Positions 52,809 through 62,755 are shown, counted from the stretch's first letter. The stretch is DNA of 64,000 bases from JBBQYA01 sp031412335 (GCA_031412335.1 JANOCT010000030.1:160650-224649), one strand, 5' to 3'. The notes: generated by a model not told the origin, from the sequence alone. Translations and numbers: made by a program.

Positions 52809-54926
52809 TCATTTACCATCATTCAACTTTTTGATCCCCATATTATAAAAACTAAAAGCCTGTACATCTGCCGCTTCTGCAATTCTTTTTGAAAGTGGTT
52901 TGCCTGCACCATGGCCCGCATTGGTTTCTATTCGAATCATTACTGGAGAATCACCAGCTTGTTTTGCCTGCAATTCTGCAGCAAATTTAAAACTATGAGC
53001 CGGCACTACCCGATCATCATGATCGCCGGTTGTAACTAAGGTTGCAGGATATTTTGTTCCGCTTTTAACAGTATGAACAGGAGAATAATTCAGTAAATAC
53101 TCAAACATTTCTTTAGAATCCTGAGCAGTTCCATAATCATAAGACCAGGCTGCACCTATTGTAAACGCATTGTACCGCAACATATCTAAAACTCCGACTG
53201 CTGGCAAAGCAACTTGAAATAAATCCGGTCGCTGAGTAAGAACTGCACCAACTAATAATCCCCCGTTTGAACCACCTTCAATTGCTAAGTATTTGGCTGT
53301 ACAATAATTTTCTTTCTGTAAATATTCTGCCGCTGCTATAAAATCATCAAATACATTTTGTTTTTTCATTTTAGTTCCCTCATCATGCCATTTGCTGCCA
53401 TATTCTCCTCCACCACGCAAATTTGCAACAGCATTTACCCCTCCATTTTCCATCCATACCAAATCAAAAACATTGAAAGATGGAGTCAGACTGATATTAA
53501 ATCCTCCATAACCGTATAAATTCGTAGGGTTTTTGCCATTTAACACAATTCCTTTTTTATGCGTTATCATCATCGGAACTTTTGTTCCATCTTTAGAGGT
53601 ATAAAAAACCTGCTTTGATTCATAATCCGAAGGATTGAAGTTTACTTTCGGTTGTTCATATAGTTGAATTTCTCCTTTTTTTGAATCTAAAGAATATAAA
53701 GTAGAAGGAGTTACATAATTAGTAAAAGAAAAATAGACCGTATTTTCATCTTTTTTACTTCCAAATCCACTAGCAGAGCCCAAACCAGGTAATTTTATTT
53801 CACGGATAAATTTGCCTGAATAATCATATTGTTTCACCACTGAAACCGCATCTTTCATATAATTGGCAAATATATAACCTCCACCAGTGCTGGTACTTAG
53901 CACTTGTTCTGTTTCCGGAATCAAATCTTTCCAATTTTTCATTTCTGGATTCATGGCATCAAAAACCATCACTTTTTTGTTCTTAGCTTTCGCGTTAGTT
54001 TCTACCAAAATCGTTGAACCTTCATTGTCAACTAATCCATAATCAGCTTCCATATTATCTACAAGTGTTACAATTTTGGCATTGGGGTTGGTTAAATCCA
54101 ATAAATAAAGTTCATTGCCAGATGTTGAATTGGCAGCTGAAATAAATAAGTACCTATTATCTTCTGTAACTCCTGCACCTACATATCGTCTTTTTTGTGT
54201 TTCGCCGAAAATAACTTTATCAGTTGCTTGACTTGTTCCCAAGGCATGATAGTAAACTCGATGTTGATCTGTTTTTTCACTTAACTCACTTCCTTTTGGT
54301 TTTTCGTAGCTTGAATAGTAAATGCCTTCGTTTTTATACCACGACATTCCACTAAACTTAATATCAATCAATGTATCCTCTAAAATTTGTTTATTAGAAG
54401 CATCCATGATAATAACCTTTCTCCAATCGCTGCCAGCTTCCGAAATGGAATACGCAACCAATAAGCCATCGTTTGTAAAACTTACTTGATCGAGTGAAGT
54501 AGTAGCATCTTTTGAAAACTTGTTTGGATCAAGAAAAACCTCTTCTTTTCCAGCAGCATCTTTTCTATACATCACAGATTGATTTTGTAATCCATCATTT
54601 TTATAAAAATAGATGTAAGCACCGTGTTTAGTAGGTGCAGAAATTTTGGTGTAGTTAATCAATGCCGTAATTCTTTTTTCAATAGCATCACGATAGGGAA
54701 TTGCTTTTATATAAGCAAAAGTTAGTTCATTCTGTCTTTTCACCCAATCTCCAGTTTCTGCCGAACGGTCATCTTCTAGCCATCGATATGGATCAGAAAC
54801 CTTTTTTTCAAAATAGGTATCAACCTGATTTCCTTTTTTGGTTTCAGGGTAGACAAACCCTTTTTTTGTTTGCGCAAATGCAAATGATGTCATTAGTATA
54901 AAAAGTAATAAATGAATTTTTTTCAT
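52809..54926 (-). CDS. Prolyl oligopeptidase (S9A) with signal peptide
   Basis: This 705-residue serine peptidase cleaves after proline in short peptides. A signal peptide (about 1-19, ending AFAQ) predicts periplasmic location. The N-terminal half forms the beta-propeller; the C-terminal hydrolase has the catalytic Ser in GGSNGGLL, Asp in GDHDDRV and His in NAGHGAG. PYRWLEDDRSAET near the mature start is a family hallmark. It is likely used for peptide nutrition. Confidence 0.95.
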   Translation of the reverse strand: MKKIHLLLFILMTSFAFAQTKKGFVYPETKKGNQVDTYFEKKVSDPYRWLEDDRSAETGDWVKRQNELTFAYIKAIPYRDAIEKRITALINYTKISAPTKHGAYIYFYKNDGLQNQSVMYRKDAAGKEEVFLDPNKFSKDATTSLDQVSFTNDGLLVAYSISEAGSDWRKVIIMDASNKQILEDTLIDIKFSGMSWYKNEGIYYSSYEKPKGSELSEKTDQHRVYYHALGTSQATDKVIFGETQKRRYVGAGVTEDNRYLFISAANSTSGNELYLLDLTNPNAKIVTLVDNMEADYGLVDNEGSTILVETNAKAKNKKVMVFDAMNPEMKNWKDLIPETEQVLSTSTGGGYIFANYMKDAVSVVKQYDYSGKFIREIKLPGLGSASGFGSKKDENTVYFSFTNYVTPSTLYSLDSKKGEIQLYEQPKVNFNPSDYESKQVFYTSKDGTKVPMMITHKKGIVLNGKNPTNLYGYGGFNISLTPSFNVFDLVWMENGGVNAVANLRGGGEYGSKWHDEGTKMKKQNVFDDFIAAAEYLQKENYCTAKYLAIEGGSNGGLLVGAVLTQRPDLFQVALPAVGVLDMLRYNAFTIGAAWSYDYGTAQDSKEMFEYLLNYSPVHTVKSGTKYPATLVTTGDHDDRVVPAHSFKFAAELQAKQAGDSPVMIRIETNAGHGAGKPLSKRIAEAADVQAFSFYNMGIKKLNDGK

Positions 54927-54948
54927 GATTCGTTTTTTTGAATAAAAC

Positions 54949-54976
54949 CAAAGTTAGATTTTTTGAACAATTCCAA
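54949..54976 (-). promoter_or_regulatory. Candidate promoter of the prolyl oligopeptidase gene
   Basis: On the minus strand TTG (54974-54976) is followed after 17 bp by TAACTTTG (54949-54956), matching TAnnTTTG, 22 bp before the ATG. The spacing is slightly shorter than the usual 19. Confidence 0.45.
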
Positions 54977-55044
54977 CTGATTGGATAAGCTTTAGGCAAA
55001 ATAAAAATTGTACAAATTAATCGACTTTTGGCATAATATTAAAG

Positions 55045-55063
55045 ACAAATTGCGTATATTTGT
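55045..55063. promoter_or_regulatory. Inverted repeat over the -7 box of the Xre-RES operon
   Basis: ACAAAT, a 7-bp spacer and ATTTGT flank and overlap TATATTTG (55055-55062), a match to TAnnTTTG. It lies 17 bp before the antitoxin ATG. An antitoxin bound here would block RNA polymerase; this is inference. A separate 8-bp palindrome TTGTACAA is at 55008-55015. Confidence 0.4.
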
Positions 55064-55080
55064 GATAAAATTTAAATGAA

Positions 55081-55509
55081 ATGAAAACAGATGAAGCTTC
55101 CGAAGGCCTTGCAACGTATCAAGCAATAGGGAAAAGAGATATTTATCAGTTAATTCAAGCAATAAGAAACGGCTTAAGTTTTCAGATTTTTCAAAGTATT
55201 GCTAAAAATATTCCATTTAGCATTTCAGAATGGGCTTCTTATCTTCATCTTTCTGAGCGAACCATGCAACGATACAAAACTGAAAAATTATCATTTGATC
55301 CAATTCAAGCCGATAAAATATTCCAAATATCAATTTTATATAAAAATGGAATAGAAATATTTGGTTCAGAACTTAAGTTTAATAACTGGTTAGCTACCGA
55401 AAATATTGCTTTAGGGAATGTTAAACCTAAAAGTCTATTAGATAGCACATTTGGCATTAAGTTATTAAATGATACACTTGGCCGTATAGAGCATGGTATT
55501 TTTGCATGA
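55081..55509 (+). CDS. Xre/MbcA/ParS-type antitoxin
   Basis: The 142-residue protein has an N-terminal helix-turn-helix region (SISEWASYLHLSERTMQRYKTEK at about residues 47-69) and a C-terminal toxin-binding domain of the MbcA/ParS (DUF2384) type: ALGNVKPKSLLDSTFGIKLL with final RIEHGIFA. This matches the antitoxin of the Xre-RES type II system. It likely represses its own operon. Its stop overlaps the toxin ATG by 4 bp. Confidence 0.9.
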   Translation: MKTDEASEGLATYQAIGKRDIYQLIQAIRNGLSFQIFQSIAKNIPFSISEWASYLHLSERTMQRYKTEKLSFDPIQADKIFQISILYKNGIEIFGSELKFNNWLATENIALGNVKPKSLLDSTFGIKLLNDTLGRIEHGIFA

Positions 55510-55967
55510 TAGTTTTCAGATTAAGCAAAAATATATATGCAAATGATTTGACTGGAAAAGGGGCAGAAATCTATGGTGGAAGATGGAACAGTGTTGGTAC
55601 TCCTTTGATTTACACAGCTGAATCAAGAGCATTATGCGCTGTAGAAATTGCAGTTAACACACCTTTATATAATATTCCAACAGATTATTCAATCATTTCT
55701 TTTCAAATTCCCGATGAGACTATCACCTTCGTTGAAGAAAAAATTTTAACAATAAATTGGAATATTTTACCGTATTCTCCTTTCACCATTCAAATGGGTT
55801 ATCTGTTTATTTCAGAAAAAAAATCTCTTATATTGAAAGTTCCATCCGCGATTATTGCTGGCGACTATAATTACCTAATCAATCCATTGCATCCCGATAT
55901 GGTAAAACTAAAAATCCTCAAAATAGAGGATTTTAGTTTTGATAATCGATTGTTTAAAAATAAATAG
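55506..55967 (+). CDS. RES-domain toxin (NAD+-degrading)
   Basis: The 153-residue RES protein depletes NAD+ in cells when free of its antitoxin (known for RES/MbcT members). The hallmark residues are visible: Arg5 in FRLSK, GGRWNSVGTPLIYTAES with Arg26 and Tyr36, and Glu47 in CAVEIAV. The gene overlaps its antitoxin by 4 bp (ATGA), forcing coupled synthesis. It converges on the T9SS protein with 31 bp between. Confidence 0.92.
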   Translation: MIVFRLSKNIYANDLTGKGAEIYGGRWNSVGTPLIYTAESRALCAVEIAVNTPLYNIPTDYSIISFQIPDETITFVEEKILTINWNILPYSPFTIQMGYLFISEKKSLILKVPSAIIAGDYNYLINPLHPDMVKLKILKIEDFSFDNRLFKNK

Positions 55968-55998
55968 AATATTGAATTGAATCTGCTTTATTAAGTTA

Positions 55999-57687
55999 CT
56001 ATCTGCCGTTATTCATAATTAATAATTTTCTGGTATCAATGCTTCCATTTCGGATTAGTACAACATAATAACTTCCATTCGAATAATTTGCACAATCCCA
56101 CCTAACAGAATTTTTGCCAGTTAATAATTGATTATCTATTAAAGTAGCAATTTTTTGCCCTAGTACATTATAAATTTGTAAAGTAAAATAATCGTTTCCT
56201 TCGCTTGTTTCAAAATCAATGGTAGTATAAGTCGAGGCAGGATTAAGTTTTATATCAAATTCGTAAATGGAAGGAGGGATCGTAGCGATCGTGTCAATGA
56301 AAGTTGTAACCTCACAATAATCTTTTTGAGTAACTGAAGCCATGCTAAATGCATTTCCATTTGACTTAATTCCAGATATTGATATTAACTGTGCTGCTCT
56401 AGATTGGACAACTGGAATAATATCAGTTGAAATAAAATCCAAATTAGTAATGCATGAAGAACTATCTGCAAATTTTGCTTTAAAATAAACTCCTTCCTGC
56501 GCAGCATTACCAGAAAATCCAGTTCCCATAATACCGTATTTATCATTAGAAGATTTAAAGACACTAAAATTATCTGTTCCGAAATTTATGGTGTTTTCAT
56601 CTGTAAGACTTTGGCCAGTTCTCATTTTATCTTTTATGTTTCCAGATAAATCTGTTTGCATATACCAAATATCAGAAGTAAACGAATTACCATTTATACC
56701 ATAACCCTGAATAAAAATATTTCCATCTAATTCTTGTATCGAATAGGATGCTTCATTATTAATTGAACTATACGCTTTTGCAGTTATAAAATCGCCAGTT
56801 GAACTCATTTTCATAAACAATGCATCTTGGCCAGTCTGTAATGTTTGATTTTTAAACCCTCTTGCGCCTCCAACCGTTAATATCTCACCGTTAGAAATCT
56901 GCTTTATTTGACCAAATCCGTTATTATATCCAAATTCAGAACCTAAGTACGTTTTCCTCCATTTAACATTAGAAACAGTAGAATCTAATAGAATCAAACT
57001 TGGTTGTAGAGATTCGAGATTATAATTAAGATAGGTTCCACTCAATAAAATGTCTTTTTCATTTTCATTTATTTCAATGAAAGAGGTAAAGTAAAAACTA
57101 TCATCACCCTCTAAAATTTTTATTGTTTCAATATCAAACGTTATTCCGTCTATTTTATAAATAATCGGTCTTCTATAATTTGTATCAAATAAATCTGGAG
57201 CATTCCAACCTGCAATTAAGAAATCACCTTTGGAAGTTTCTAAAATAGCACCTGTGGATTGATAACCATTTACCCGATAAATGTAACTTTTTAAAACAGT
57301 AAAGTTTTCATCCACAATTAAAAGCATTAAGTCCTGGTTATCATATATATCTGTACCTCCAGAAATGAGATATCGTTTATTGCTTATTTTAATAATACTT
57401 AGCCCTGTTTCATCACTACCAGGCATTTTAATTATTTCTGAACCAATGGCTGAACCAGATTCATTCATTTTTAATAGAACAACATCTCTTTGAGTTAAGT
57501 TCAATTGCTCATTTGCTTGACCTAATACTATTTTCTGGTTGACTTCGTAACCTTCACAAGAACTCACAAACTGAGTTTGAAGATTATTTATTTTATATGA
57601 TTTTATAAAACTTTGTGCATTGCTAGTGCTGGTTTTAAAACTGTAGCAAAGAAATAGTAGTAAAAAAATTATTGTGTTTTTTTTCAT
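55999..57687 (-). CDS. Secreted protein with T9SS type A sorting domain
   Basis: The 562-residue protein has a signal peptide (about 1-25) and a beta-strand body with repeated LISGG, LIAGW and ILLSGTY-type strands that suggest a beta-propeller. The last 75 residues are the Por-type sorting domain: TIDFETSEGNDYFTLQIYN, then VLGQKIATL and a final LLIMNNGR. Function of the cargo is unknown. It lies downstream of the glycan cluster, 69 bp after the GT4 gene. Confidence 0.85.
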   Translation of the reverse strand: MKKNTIIFLLLFLCYSFKTSTSNAQSFIKSYKINNLQTQFVSSCEGYEVNQKIVLGQANEQLNLTQRDVVLLKMNESGSAIGSEIIKMPGSDETGLSIIKISNKRYLISGGTDIYDNQDLMLLIVDENFTVLKSYIYRVNGYQSTGAILETSKGDFLIAGWNAPDLFDTNYRRPIIYKIDGITFDIETIKILEGDDSFYFTSFIEINENEKDILLSGTYLNYNLESLQPSLILLDSTVSNVKWRKTYLGSEFGYNNGFGQIKQISNGEILTVGGARGFKNQTLQTGQDALFMKMSSTGDFITAKAYSSINNEASYSIQELDGNIFIQGYGINGNSFTSDIWYMQTDLSGNIKDKMRTGQSLTDENTINFGTDNFSVFKSSNDKYGIMGTGFSGNAAQEGVYFKAKFADSSSCITNLDFISTDIIPVVQSRAAQLISISGIKSNGNAFSMASVTQKDYCEVTTFIDTIATIPPSIYEFDIKLNPASTYTTIDFETSEGNDYFTLQIYNVLGQKIATLIDNQLLTGKNSVRWDCANYSNGSYYVVLIRNGSIDTRKLLIMNNGR

Positions 57688-57756
57688 GGGTAGAAATAGT
57701 AGTACTAATGTAAACTTTTCTTTTAAAGAATAAAAAATTTAATTTATCCCTTAATT

Positions 57757-58998
57757 TTACAATAGTAGGTCTTTGTAGAAATCAACATATTTTCCCGCAA
57801 CTATCTTATTATCGAACTCAGCCTCAACTTTTACTCTAGAATTGGATTTTAATATTTCAGGATTAGGATGATTTAAAACCCAATTTATACCTTCTGCTAA
57901 ATCTGCATCAGATAAATATTCAGCCAGATATCCATTGTTTTTATGATCAATCATATCTGGAATTCCACCGTTATTGAAAGCAACAACTGGAACACCACAT
58001 GAAAGAGATTCCATAATCATGTTTGGTAAATTATCTTGAATAGATGGAAGTACAAATACATCTGCTAAATTGTAAACCTCAACCATTTTTTCTGTAGAAT
58101 CAATTATTGATAAGTTGTGAACAGGGTAAGGGAAAATAGTAGAATCGAAATTTTTGTTCTTCCCAAAAAGAACAATTTCGATGTTATTTTGCTTACTTAA
58201 ACTTTTCAGAATTTTAAGTGCGTTGGTTAAATAAAGAAATCCTTTTCGTTCATCATTAATATTTGCAGCTCCAAATAGAATAATTTTTACATTCTCATCT
58301 ATATTTAGGCTCTTCTTTAGAATATGATTTTGAACAGGCATAAAAATATTGGTATCAATTGGATTTGGAATGGATGTAATTAAAAAATTCTTTAGCAAAG
58401 AACTTTCTTTTGCTTTTTTTGCCATCCAAGTACTGCAGCCTATAAAAGAAATTTTGTTTGCAAATTTAAAAAGCTTCGATTTTCTTACCCAACCTTGGTA
58501 TGATAAATCGTGGGAATTAGGATTTCTTAAATAGAAACAATTACCACATTGGCTTTCAAAATTTATGCATTCACTTGCATAATGGCATCCTCCGGTAAAA
58601 GCCCACATATCATGCATGGTCCACACGATTGGTTTTCCTAGAGAAAATAGTTGTTCCAAATTTTCAATTGATAGAAATCCATGATTAATCCAATGAATAT
58701 GAATTATATCTGCATTTTGAATAAGTTTATGCTTACTTATATCATTACCGAAATAAGATGTACTAAACGAAAAACGATATTTTGGTTTGGATATATTTAT
58801 AGAAAAATATAAAGTATCTAAAATTAAATTTAAGTTATTCTTGATCTTTTTTAATGTGCTAAGACCATTTTCAGAGTAGGAAGAATATAAATAATTTGCA
58901 GAACCAACATGTATTGAATTAATTGAATCAACTAACCTCCTGCAAGCTATGCCTGCACCTCCAGATTGATATGTAATTAAGTGAATTGATTTTATCAT
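57757..58998 (-). CDS. Family 4 glycosyltransferase
   Basis: The 413-residue GT-B enzyme opens with HLITYQSGGAGIACRRLV (acceptor domain). The donor domain has LFGAANINDERKGFLYL and the EX7E-type region VFVLPSIQDNLPNMIMESLSCG. A cysteine-rich loop (CHYASECINFESQCGNC near residues 138-154) is typical of the WcaI/WbaZ-like subset. It is the last glycan gene in the cluster, 38 bp from the GT2-like gene. Confidence 0.9.
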   Translation of the reverse strand: MIKSIHLITYQSGGAGIACRRLVDSINSIHVGSANYLYSSYSENGLSTLKKIKNNLNLILDTLYFSINISKPKYRFSFSTSYFGNDISKHKLIQNADIIHIHWINHGFLSIENLEQLFSLGKPIVWTMHDMWAFTGGCHYASECINFESQCGNCFYLRNPNSHDLSYQGWVRKSKLFKFANKISFIGCSTWMAKKAKESSLLKNFLITSIPNPIDTNIFMPVQNHILKKSLNIDENVKIILFGAANINDERKGFLYLTNALKILKSLSKQNNIEIVLFGKNKNFDSTIFPYPVHNLSIIDSTEKMVEVYNLADVFVLPSIQDNLPNMIMESLSCGVPVVAFNNGGIPDMIDHKNNGYLAEYLSDADLAEGINWVLNHPNPEILKSNSRVKVEAEFDNKIVAGKYVDFYKDLLL

Positions 58999-59036
58999 TT
59001 TATAAATTACTAATTCAGAATTCTGATTTAGGTTAT

Positions 59037-59936
59037 TTAGTTAAACACTTGTTCAATATATCTTATTAAACGTTGAATAATATTTCCTTTCCTGTTTTTA
59101 AAATATTGTTGAAGTAAATTATAAGCTATTTTGTTTTCTTCAATAACATTTGGAAAATAATTAATATTAATTTCTTCTAAATCAACATCAAAAATAGTAG
59201 ATTTTCCAGAATGAACACCTGATCCATCATTTCCAATATTTTTTATTAAAGACTTTGATGGATTTATTGATAAACCATTTTTTAAAAACATTGATGCATA
59301 CCATCTAATAGCCCAAGAATTATTTTTACCAGTTTGGAATTCAATCATTTGTTTCCAAAAATTCATCGAACCATCAATAGAAAACTGATAAATCATTTCA
59401 GAATTAAACTTTTTTAAAACTTCATCTATTTCCGGATTGAAATTCTTCCAAGCTCTATCCCAAGTTGCCCATCCCCAGCTAGAAGGTGCTCTAAAGAAAA
59501 ATGTTTCTGGTAAATTATTAGATTTAATTGGGTACATATACCCACTAACATGCATTACTTTTTCATCAAATTCATACCGACTTAATGCATCATTGAAGTA
59601 CTTTAATGAATTAATAGAAGATAGTATATCATCTTCAAAAACTATTAATTTTCTGTATTTTGATATTAAAAATGTAACTCCATCAATTATGGAATTTGCT
59701 AATCCTAAATTTTTTTCTCGTTCAATTAAAACAACAGATTTAAATCCATCAACTTTTGAAATAATTTCTCTTACAAGCTTTACATTATTAGTTTCCTTCT
59801 GGTTAGCTGAACCATCTGAAAAAATGAATAAATCAGTTAGGTAAGCCAATTCGTTTTTTTTTAATGATTCAATAGTTGAAATTGTGTGTTCAGGTCTGTT
59901 ATATACAAACAAAGCTACTGGTGCTAAATTATTCAT
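59037..59936 (-). CDS. GT2-like glycosyltransferase (often annotated HlpA-like)
   Basis: The 299-residue protein has the A-fold entry LAPVALFVYNRPEHT, LFIFSDGSA, then IVFEDDILSS with the DxD-type acidic triplet and GWATWDRAW. Relatives are often misnamed hemolytic protein HlpA, but the motifs are those of sugar transferases. The ATG at 59936 overlaps the methyltransferase gene by 8 bp; the frame open to 59966 would add ten residues. Acceptor unknown. Confidence 0.8.
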   Translation of the reverse strand: MNNLAPVALFVYNRPEHTISTIESLKKNELAYLTDLFIFSDGSANQKETNNVKLVREIISKVDGFKSVVLIEREKNLGLANSIIDGVTFLISKYRKLIVFEDDILSSINSLKYFNDALSRYEFDEKVMHVSGYMYPIKSNNLPETFFFRAPSSWGWATWDRAWKNFNPEIDEVLKKFNSEMIYQFSIDGSMNFWKQMIEFQTGKNNSWAIRWYASMFLKNGLSINPSKSLIKNIGNDGSGVHSGKSTIFDVDLEEININYFPNVIEENKIAYNLLQQYFKNRKGNIIQRLIRYIEQVFN

Positions 59937-60720
59937 TTGAGAAAATTTCCAATTCGCCATTATCATGCTTTGTCAAAACTGTATATGCATTTCCAAACTT
60001 TTCTTGGATTTTTCTTCCCATTACTTTTCCTAGGAAATCTTTTAAAAAATATTCCATTTCAATTTTTACACTTGAAATCAAGTTCTTTTTTTTCACTTTA
60101 TTTATATATTGATTAAACTTATTTACTGCTGGATTAGTTAAAGTTGAAATATCACTTATAACTTCTAACTTTTCAGACTTAAGTAAAAATCGTAAACTTG
60201 AAGGAGTGTAAACATTAATGTGGCCATACCCTAAAAAATGATTCATTCTTGAATCAACATTATATCTATAGTCCAATGGAATTTCGAAAATCTGATATTT
60301 CGAAATTCTTTTTAATTCTCTAATTAATAACCTTTCATGTTCTACATGTTCTAAAACATGAGCAAGTATAACTAAATCAAATTCTTTATCATGATATGAG
60401 GTTTTATATTCATCAAAAGATGAAACAGACTTTAATGATTTAATTTTTTTTTGTTCGATTAAGTCAATTCCACTTTTGGATATTTCTAATGCATGTAAAT
60501 TATCGCAAAATTTATACTTATCAAGAAACATCAAAATACTACCATCTCCAGCTCCTGCTTCTAAAACTTTATTGAAATGAAATCCTTTCGATACATTAAT
60601 TATATTTTCAGCTTTATATTTAGCCCCTAGTTCTCTCCATTGATTGTTTATTTTTGAATATGATTCATCATAAACATTTTGAATGTCTGAGCTAATTTTA
60701 GCGTTCTCTTTATTACTCAT
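59929..60720 (-). CDS. Class I SAM-dependent methyltransferase
   Basis: The 263-residue protein has SAM motif I in VLEAGAGDGSILMFL near residues 50-64, motif II in EFDLVILAHVLEHVEHE and a following FEIPLDY strand. It probably methylates a sugar or lipid carrier in the glycan pathway; the substrate is inferred only from the neighbourhood. It overlaps both neighbours, by 8 bp downstream and 4 bp upstream (ATGA). Confidence 0.85.
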   Translation of the reverse strand: MSNKENAKISSDIQNVYDESYSKINNQWRELGAKYKAENIINVSKGFHFNKVLEAGAGDGSILMFLDKYKFCDNLHALEISKSGIDLIEQKKIKSLKSVSSFDEYKTSYHDKEFDLVILAHVLEHVEHERLLIRELKRISKYQIFEIPLDYRYNVDSRMNHFLGYGHINVYTPSSLRFLLKSEKLEVISDISTLTNPAVNKFNQYINKVKKKNLISSVKIEMEYFLKDFLGKVMGRKIQEKFGNAYTVLTKHDNGELEIFSNE

Positions 60721-61361
60721 ATTCCTAAACAGTTATTAGTTTTATAAAAAATGGTAGTACATTTAGAATGAAATAAACCAGGTGCTATACCATTAAAAGA
60801 AATTTCCTTAAATCCATTTTCTTTAAATAAATTAAATGCTAAACTATATTGTTGTCTTTCTGAGTCATCTAATATTACTATTCCACCCTCTTTTAATGAA
60901 TTTATAGAATTTTTGCAACAATTAACTCGATCTCTACCATCTACAATTATTATATCAAATTCTTTATTTAATACTTTCGGCATTTTAGAATATTCACCAT
61001 CATAAAATAATTCGGTGTATATAAAATTTACATTTTCAGGTTTATTTTTTGAAAGCTTTTCAATCCATGCTTTATCATTCTCAACTGAAATTACTTCTTT
61101 TACTAAGTTTGAATAATATAAAGTTGAATTGCCTGAACCATATTCAAATATTGTCAGGTTTTTGTTTAGTCTTTTTTTAATGAAATCGATAAACGGGTAA
61201 GTAACCCAAGGGATTGGTTTATTCTCAGCATCTATTGGGCTTTGAGATAAAAATGCATTAAACCATCCTTGATCGACTAAATATCCTTTGAAACCAAATG
61301 ATAAAAGAACTTTTATTTTCTTGATCGAAAAAAGCGAGGTAAGCGGTAGTTTTCTATTCAA
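60717..61361 (-). CDS. SAM-dependent methyltransferase-like protein
   Basis: The 214-residue protein has a SAM-binding pattern with IFEYGSGNSTLYYSNL near residue 72, then VISVENDKAW, DIIIVDGRDRVNC and GGIVILDDSERQQY. The fold is that of class I methyltransferases. The substrate is unknown; the cluster suggests a glycan or its lipid carrier. Overlaps of 4 bp on both sides show coupling in one operon. Confidence 0.75.
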   Translation of the reverse strand: MNRKLPLTSLFSIKKIKVLLSFGFKGYLVDQGWFNAFLSQSPIDAENKPIPWVTYPFIDFIKKRLNKNLTIFEYGSGNSTLYYSNLVKEVISVENDKAWIEKLSKNKPENVNFIYTELFYDGEYSKMPKVLNKEFDIIIVDGRDRVNCCKNSINSLKEGGIVILDDSERQQYSLAFNLFKENGFKEISFNGIAPGLFHSKCTTIFYKTNNCLGI

Positions 61362-62686
61362 TGTTTAGTTATTTTTTGGAATAATGAAATTAAAAATAAG
61401 GATTTAAGCATTAGAACCCCTTGTTTATTAGTTTTTGGTAAAAGTAAAATAAAGAACGTAGCCACTGCATAAGCTATTAATGTAGCATAAGCAGCTCCAA
61501 TGATACCATACTTAGGAATCCAGAATATATTTAAAATAATGTTTACGATTGCTCCAAGTCCCGTTCTTAATAATGCAATAAATGTAAATCCTTCTGCTAA
61601 TAAATATTGTGAACTTGCTGTTCCCAAAAAAACAAATACGCCTGCCCAGATATGTACAATTAATACATCTGAACCACTGCGAAATTCAGGTTTATAAATA
61701 ATATCATAAAGTAATCCCGATGAAAATGTCATAATTAACCCAATTGTAATGCTCAACATTACCATAAGATCATATAAATCAGTTAATCTTTTTTGATATC
61801 TTTCAACATCATCCTTTCTAGCATTTACCAAAGCAGGAAAAATTGAACTAACAATTGCAACTGGTAGAAAATACCAACTTTCACTTAATCCTACCACGGT
61901 TGTATAAATTCCTAATGCTTTTTCGCCACTTATTTTCATAATCATAATCTGATCAATCTTCATGTAAATTGTAACCAGAACTGTAGAAAAAGCTAAAGGC
62001 CATGATTTTTTAAATAAACTTTTTGCTAATGATGTATTAAAACGTAAATCTAAAATCGAATTTCCTGATTTCTGAAAAATGTAAAGATAAAAGATAGCAA
62101 GTATTGCAACATCAATTGAAATGGCGGTTACAAACCAAATGAGTTTAGCTTTGAAAAAAATCAGTAAAATTTTAAATGCAGCAGAAAAAATATTTGCTGA
62201 TAGCTGAGCTAACATTATTTTTCGAGCTTGAACAATTGATTGGAAATAACTATCCAGAATATTGCAAGCTTGAAATAATAAAACAGATGATGTAATTAGT
62301 ATAAATGAAAAGGTTAAATTGTTAGTACCTCCTCGGTTGAAAAAAACATATGAAAATAATAAAATTGGAATAATAAGTAAACTGGACAGCAATCTCATTG
62401 TAATTGCTGTTCCTAATAAGTAATTTTTGTTAGAAGGGTTTTGAATTAATTCCCTAGTTATTATTCCTTCTAATCCTAAAGCTGCTGCTGCAGCAAAGAA
62501 AGTAGCAAATGCAAATGGATAATTCAATAATCCATTGTCAGTTGCACCTAAGTAATTGGCAACTGCAAAGCCAACAATTAATTTTAAAAATAAACTTCCT
62601 AATCTAGCTACTAATAGCCATCCGGTATTTTTTAAATATTTTTCAAATGCACTGGGATCAAAACCAGGAATTACCGGAAATTTCAT
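61358..62686 (-). CDS. Wzx-type oligosaccharide flippase
   Basis: This 442-residue MATE/MOP-superfamily protein has about 12-14 membrane helices and moves lipid-linked oligosaccharides across the inner membrane. The opening GWLLVARLGSLFLKLIVGF, ANYLGATDNGLLNYPFA and, near the end, WIPKYGIIGAAYATLIAYA are typical. It is the first gene in the cluster and overlaps the next by 4 bp. Its presence indicates a Wzx/Wzy-dependent surface glycan pathway; wzy is not in the window. Confidence 0.92.
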   Translation of the reverse strand: MKFPVIPGFDPSAFEKYLKNTGWLLVARLGSLFLKLIVGFAVANYLGATDNGLLNYPFAFATFFAAAAALGLEGIITRELIQNPSNKNYLLGTAITMRLLSSLLIIPILLFSYVFFNRGGTNNLTFSFILITSSVLLFQACNILDSYFQSIVQARKIMLAQLSANIFSAAFKILLIFFKAKLIWFVTAISIDVAILAIFYLYIFQKSGNSILDLRFNTSLAKSLFKKSWPLAFSTVLVTIYMKIDQIMIMKISGEKALGIYTTVVGLSESWYFLPVAIVSSIFPALVNARKDDVERYQKRLTDLYDLMVMLSITIGLIMTFSSGLLYDIIYKPEFRSGSDVLIVHIWAGVFVFLGTASSQYLLAEGFTFIALLRTGLGAIVNIILNIFWIPKYGIIGAAYATLIAYAVATFFILLLPKTNKQGVLMLKSLFLISLFQKITKH

Positions 62687-62706
62687 TCTGATAAAGGTAT
62701 CAAATT

Positions 62707-62735
62707 AAAAAAGGCCCAACAATGTCGAGCCTTTT
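62707..62735 (-). terminator. Terminator between typA and the flippase gene
   Basis: On the minus strand AAAAGGC and GCCTTTT form a stem around a 13-base loop, followed by a T-rich run. It lies 20 bp after the typA stop and 20 bp before the flippase start. Confidence 0.7.
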
Positions 62736-62755
62736 ATTATTTTATGTATTAAAAA

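Noticed and set aside
59037..59936. Hemolysin (HlpA)
   Set aside because: The motifs are those of glycosyltransferases; the hemolysin name for this family is historical.
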